Part shown: positions 60,704 to 64,000 of the stretch, one piece after another
Position numbering within the stretch: position 1 is the stretch's first letter
Layout: the number at the start of each line of letters is the position of its first letter
NCBI RefSeq assembly: GCF_008704795.1
Contig: NZ_CP023690.1
Location: forward strand, 2,924,501-2,988,500
Reading direction: 5' to 3'
Length of the DNA: 64,000 bases
Source of the DNA: Streptomyces spectabilis
GTDB taxonomy: Bacteria; Actinomycetota; Actinomycetes; Streptomycetales; Streptomycetaceae
The notes under the pieces: generated by a model
What the model saw: the letters and a program-made list of their open reading frames with translations, nothing else
The model's database searches: none
What the model was told of the DNA's origin: nothing
Program-made: the position numbers and the translations under genes

Positions 60704-61129
60704 CTAACCACCGTCACTCTCCGACGCGTGGTGCGAGGACCGCTCCACCGTCCCGCCGAGGTGGCCGCGCAGCGCCCTGAGCACGCCGGGCTCGCCCACC
60801 GCCACCCACTTGCGGCCCACGAGGTACGTGCCGCCGTAGTCCTTGGCCTGGTTGAGCCACTCGCGCTCGCCGCGGTCGGTGGCGAAGGTGGCGAGCACGA
60901 AGCGGCCCGCCCCGTTCTGGCAGTTCGCCTGGCGCAGCTCCGCCGCGTCCGTCTGGACGTCCGGCGCGCACTCGGCCTTCGCCGCGAGCTGCTCCAGGGT
61001 GCCGGTCGCCGTCGCGGGGCGCGCGGGCCCGGCCCCGGAGCCGCCGTCGCCGCCCGCGAGCCCGGCCGCGATCACCAGGCCGATCGCGGTGGCCGAAACG
61101 GCCCCGGCCGCCCACACCATGCTCCTCAT
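60704..61129 (-). CDS. Small exported or membrane-anchored protein, function unknown
   Basis: 141 aa from ATG 61129; GGGAG lies six bases upstream (an upstream ATG at 61147 is possible). The N-terminal hydrophobic stretch (MVWAAGAVSATAIGLVIAAGLAGG) is a signal or anchor; the remainder has two Cys (AECAPDVQ and RQANCQNG, likely a disulfide outside the cell) and GRFVLATFATDRGEREWLNQAKDYGGTYLVGRKWVAVG. The pattern suggests a small periplasmic or wall-side domain. I do not recognise the family. Confidence 0.75.
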   Translation of the reverse strand: MRSMVWAAGAVSATAIGLVIAAGLAGGDGGSGAGPARPATATGTLEQLAAKAECAPDVQTDAAELRQANCQNGAGRFVLATFATDRGEREWLNQAKDYGGTYLVGRKWVAVGEPGVLRALRGHLGGTVERSSHHASESDGG

Positions 61130-61241
61130 CCGTCGCTCCCGTCTCATCAGGTGATGTGAACGCGCCGTGTCCGTGCGTTCCGTCGCGCCCCGCGGGCCGC
61201 CCGGATACCGTGCGCCGCAGCCATCGACGCAGGGGGTACAC

Positions 61242-64000
61242 ATGTACGAACCATCGCGACGCTCGGTCCTCGGCAGCGCGGGCGCCCTCGGCCTCACCGG
61301 CCTGGGCGCCGCCCTCGGCACCGCCCACCCGGCCCGCGCGGCCGACGGGCCCGCGAAGGACCCCGCCTTCGATACGGACGCGGCGCGCGCCGTGCTCAAT
61401 CGTCGACTCCCGCACCACGCGGACCAGTTCCGGCTCAGACTCGTCCCGGCGCACGGCGGCCGGGACCGCTTCCGCGTGACCGGGACCTCCGGGCGCGTCG
61501 AGGTGTACGGCACCACTCCCGCCGTGCTCCTCGCCGGGGTCCACTGGTACCTGAAGTACGTGTGCGGCGCGCACCTCGCCTGGAACGGCGGCCAGTTGAA
61601 CCTGCCGCGCCGCCTGCCCGCGCCCGCGCGTCCGCTCACCCGGTCCACCGCGCTCCCCCACCGGTTCGCGCTCAACGACACCAACGACGGCTACACCGCC
61701 CCCTACGCCGACTGGCCGTACTGGGAGCGCATGATCGACCTGCTCGCCCTGCACGGCTGCAACGAGGTCTTCGTCATCGCGGGCACCGAGGCCGTCTACC
61801 ACCGGGTCCTGCGGGACTTCCAGTACACCGACGCCGAGTCCCGCGCCTGGCTGCCCGCGCCGTCGCACCAGCCCTGGTGGCTCCTGCAGAACCTGTCCGG
61901 CTACGGCGGTCCGCTCTCGCCCGAGCTCATCGCGCGCCGCGCGGACCTCGGCCGGCGGATCGTGGACCGGCTGCGCGACCTGGGCATGGCGCCGGTCCTG
62001 CCCGGCTACTACGGGCACGTCCCCGACGGCTTCGTCGCCCGCAACGGCGGCGACGCCCGCGTCGTCCCGCAGGGCACCTGGCACGGCTTCGCGCGCCCCG
62101 ACTGGCTCGACCCGCGCACCGACGCCTTCGCCCGGGTCGCCGCGTCCTTCTACCGCCACCAGCGCGAGCTGTTCGGCGCGGCCGGGCACTTCAAGATGGA
62201 CCTGCTGCACGAGGGCGGCACCGCGGGCGACGTGCCCGTCCCCGACGCCGCGCGCGGCGTGGAGAAGGCCCTGCGCACCGCGCACCCGGGCGCGACCTGG
62301 GTGATCCTCGGCTGGCAGGAGAACCCGCTGCCCGAACTGCTCGACGCCATCGACAAGAAGAAGATGCTCATCGTCGACGGCGTCTCCGACCGCTACCGCG
62401 GCGTCACCGACCGCGAGAAGGACTGGGGCGGCACGCCCTACTGCTTCGGCACCATCCCGAACTTCGGCGGGCGCACCACCATCGGCGCCCGGACGCACCT
62501 GTGGCAGGAGAAGTTCTTCGCCTGGCGCGACAAGCCGGGCAGCGCCCTCGCCGGCACGGCCTATCTGCCGGAGGCCACCGACCGCGACCCGGCCGCCTTC
62601 GAGCTGTTCTCCGAACTGGCCTGGCGGGACGACGAGGTGGACCGCGCCGCGTGGTTCTCCTCCTACGCCGACTTCCGCTACGGCGGCCACGACCGGGCCG
62701 CGCGGTCCGCCTGGCGCGCCCTGCACGAGACCGCGTACCAGCACACGGCGGTGGAGCGCAGCGATCCGCACGACTCGCTGTTCGCGGCCCGCCCCGACCT
62801 GGCCGCGAACCGCGCCGCCGAGTACGCGCCGCGCGCCCTCACCTACGACCCCGCCCGCTTCGACGCGGCGCTCGCGGGCCTGCTCGGCGTCGCGCCGCGC
62901 CTGCGCGGCAGCGCCGCGTACAAGTACGACCTCGTGGACGTGGCACGCCAAGCCCTCGCCCACCGCAGCCGCCAGCTCCTGCCGCAGCTCAGGGCGGCGT
63001 ACCGGCGCAAGGACCAGGACACCTTCCGCGCCCTTTCCACGCTGTGGCTGCGCCTGATGCGCCTCGCGGACGACGTGACCGGCGGGCACGAGGCGTTCCT
63101 GCTCGGGCCGTGGCTCGACGACGCGCGGCGGCTCGCCACGAACGACACCGAGCGCGCCGAGTTCGAGCGCACCGCGCGGGTCCTCATCACCGTGTGGGGC
63201 GACCGCGCCACCGCCGACCCCGGCAATCTGCACGAGTACGGCAACCGCGAGTGGCACGGCCTGCTGCGCGACTTCTACACGCCGCGCTGGCAGCTGTGGC
63301 TGGACGAGCTGGCCGACGCGCTCGCGGCCGGGCGCCCGCCCAAGGCGGTCGACTGGTTCGGCGCGGTCGAGGAGCCGTGGACGCGCCGCCGCGACGACCA
63401 TCCGCTGCGGCCCGTCACGGACGCGCACCGTACGGCGTCACTGGTGCGGGACGCGCTGGCCCGCGCGCCCTACCAGGGCTCCCTGGAGGTCACCGCCGAG
63501 CCGCCCGCGTTCCCGCCCGGCGGCAGCGCGCGCGTCGAGGCCCGCTTCCGCAACGTCAACGGCCTTCGCGCCACCGGCCGCGTCGACTTCGCCCTCACCG
63601 GCATCGACGCCGAGCCCGACGGGCCGACGTCGCTGCCCCGCGTGCCCGCCGGGGGCTCCGGCACCGTCGCCTGGCGCGCCGACGCCCCCGGCACGCCCCT
63701 CGACCAGCCGCTCCGGCCCCTCCCCTACACGATCACCGTGGAGTACGGCCCGCAGGGCGAGCGGCGGGTACGCGCGGTCCACGACGGCACCCTCTTCGAA
63801 GCCGGGCCCCTCAGCCCCCAGTGGCGGACCTACACCAACAACTCCGCCGTCTTCGGCGAGCTGGACGGCCGGTACGCCATCGACGGGGGCGGGGCCGATC
63901 TGTGGCGCGGCACCGCGGAGTTCGGCACGCTCTTCCGGCCGGGGGCCCTGCGGGACGGGGGCGTCGTGACCGTGCGGGTCGACTCCCAGGCCGCGACGGG
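61242..64000 (+). CDS. Tat-exported GH89 alpha-N-acetylglucosaminidase, partial (C-terminus outside window)
   Basis: 919 codons to the window edge with no stop. AGGGGG lies five bases before the ATG. SRRSVLGSAGALGLTGLGAALG is a twin-arginine signal. After it come the GH89 N-domain (VEVYGTTPAVLLAGVHWYLKYVCG), the barrel (HRFALNDTNDGYTAPYADWPYWERMIDLLALHGCNEVFVIAGTEAVY), FKMDLLHEGG and WVILGWQENP, and the C-domain (WHGLLRDFYTPRWQLWLDEL). From about residue 740 it extends into extra beta-type domains (NEW3/NPCBM-like), typical of secreted bacterial forms that remove terminal alpha-GlcNAc from glycans such as mucin. Confidence 0.88.
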   Translation, partial: MYEPSRRSVLGSAGALGLTGLGAALGTAHPARAADGPAKDPAFDTDAARAVLNRRLPHHADQFRLRLVPAHGGRDRFRVTGTSGRVEVYGTTPAVLLAGVHWYLKYVCGAHLAWNGGQLNLPRRLPAPARPLTRSTALPHRFALNDTNDGYTAPYADWPYWERMIDLLALHGCNEVFVIAGTEAVYHRVLRDFQYTDAESRAWLPAPSHQPWWLLQNLSGYGGPLSPELIARRADLGRRIVDRLRDLGMAPVLPGYYGHVPDGFVARNGGDARVVPQGTWHGFARPDWLDPRTDAFARVAASFYRHQRELFGAAGHFKMDLLHEGGTAGDVPVPDAARGVEKALRTAHPGATWVILGWQENPLPELLDAIDKKKMLIVDGVSDRYRGVTDREKDWGGTPYCFGTIPNFGGRTTIGARTHLWQEKFFAWRDKPGSALAGTAYLPEATDRDPAAFELFSELAWRDDEVDRAAWFSSYADFRYGGHDRAARSAWRALHETAYQHTAVERSDPHDSLFAARPDLAANRAAEYAPRALTYDPARFDAALAGLLGVAPRLRGSAAYKYDLVDVARQALAHRSRQLLPQLRAAYRRKDQDTFRALSTLWLRLMRLADDVTGGHEAFLLGPWLDDARRLATNDTERAEFERTARVLITVWGDRATADPGNLHEYGNREWHGLLRDFYTPRWQLWLDELADALAAGRPPKAVDWFGAVEEPWTRRRDDHPLRPVTDAHRTASLVRDALARAPYQGSLEVTAEPPAFPPGGSARVEARFRNVNGLRATGRVDFALTGIDAEPDGPTSLPRVPAGGSGTVAWRADAPGTPLDQPLRPLPYTITVEYGPQGERRVRAVHDGTLFEAGPLSPQWRTYTNNSAVFGELDGRYAIDGGGADLWRGTAEFGTLFRPGALRDGGVVTVRVDSQAAT

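Noticed and set aside
60714..63428. 904-codon minus-strand open frame opposite the GH89 gene
   Set aside because: Antisense of a well-supported glycosidase; no start signal and no recognisable domain.

Overview
The window is chromosomal DNA from a high-GC actinomycete, almost certainly a Streptomyces. Codon third positions are nearly all G or C. Both glutamine synthetases (GlnA type I and GlnII type II) are present with GlnR-type operators. The order cobU/cobT/cobS, pepA, lpd, E2, aceE, lipB, lipA, glnA, glnII is the core-chromosome order I remember from Streptomyces. I see no transposase, integrase, phage gene, CRISPR array, rRNA or tRNA.

Layout. 1-7.5 kb: cobalamin salvage genes (cobU with an extra N-terminal metallo-beta-lactamase-like domain, cobT, cobS) interleaved with a methyltransferase, an aminoacyl-phosphatidylglycerol synthase-like protein and two membrane proteins. 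7.6-16.6 kb: pepA, then pyruvate dehydrogenase (lpd, a two-lipoyl E2, a GntR regulator, aceE) with a clear promoter and palindrome before aceE. 16.6-25.2 kb: WYL regulator, SDR enzymes, a SpoIIE-type phosphatase, GNAT, FAD oxidoreductase and a large HTH/helical-repeat regulator. 25.3-30.9 kb: lipB-lipA, a short conserved protein, DUF4191 and RDD membrane proteins, and GlnR-controlled glnA. 31-38 kb: a CseBC-like two-component system, a nuclease/phosphatase-fold protein coupled to a D-Ala-D-Ala carboxypeptidase, an antiporter, an MFS pump and an Rrf2 regulator with paired operators. 38.3-42.2 kb: a cobalamin-riboswitch-controlled BtuFCD-type uptake operon containing a 67-codon ORF that looks like a duplicated piece of the ATPase. 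42-53.3 kb: VOC/AraC pair, secreted HAD phosphatase, asparaginase, DUF2252, hydrolase, ArsC-like protein, glnII, then a 39-codon Cys-Cys leader ORF before an orphan winged-helix protein. 53.3-54.7 kb: a gene-free block of minisatellite repeats. 54.7-64 kb: MMPL transporter, NarL-type two-component system, secreted DUF1996 protein, and a Tat-exported GH89 glycosidase that runs off the end.

Themes. (1) B12: import under riboswitch control and salvage/assembly by CobU, CobT and CobS lie in one window. (2) Central carbon and lipoate: lpd, E2 and aceE need the lipoyl groups made by LipB and LipA. (3) Nitrogen: glnA and glnII each carry tandem GlnR boxes in the same spacing register. (4) Many starts look leaderless: a -10-like hexamer sits six to eight bases before the start codon in about sixteen genes.

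The observations I rate highest are the Cys-Cys leader ORF with a hairpin beginning at its second Cys codon (51419-51538), the overlapping ATPase-fragment ORF in the btu operon, the paired Rrf2 operators, the lipB leader repeats and the repeat block at 53.5-54.6 kb. All functional calls rest on reading the sequence and memory of the families; no searches were run.
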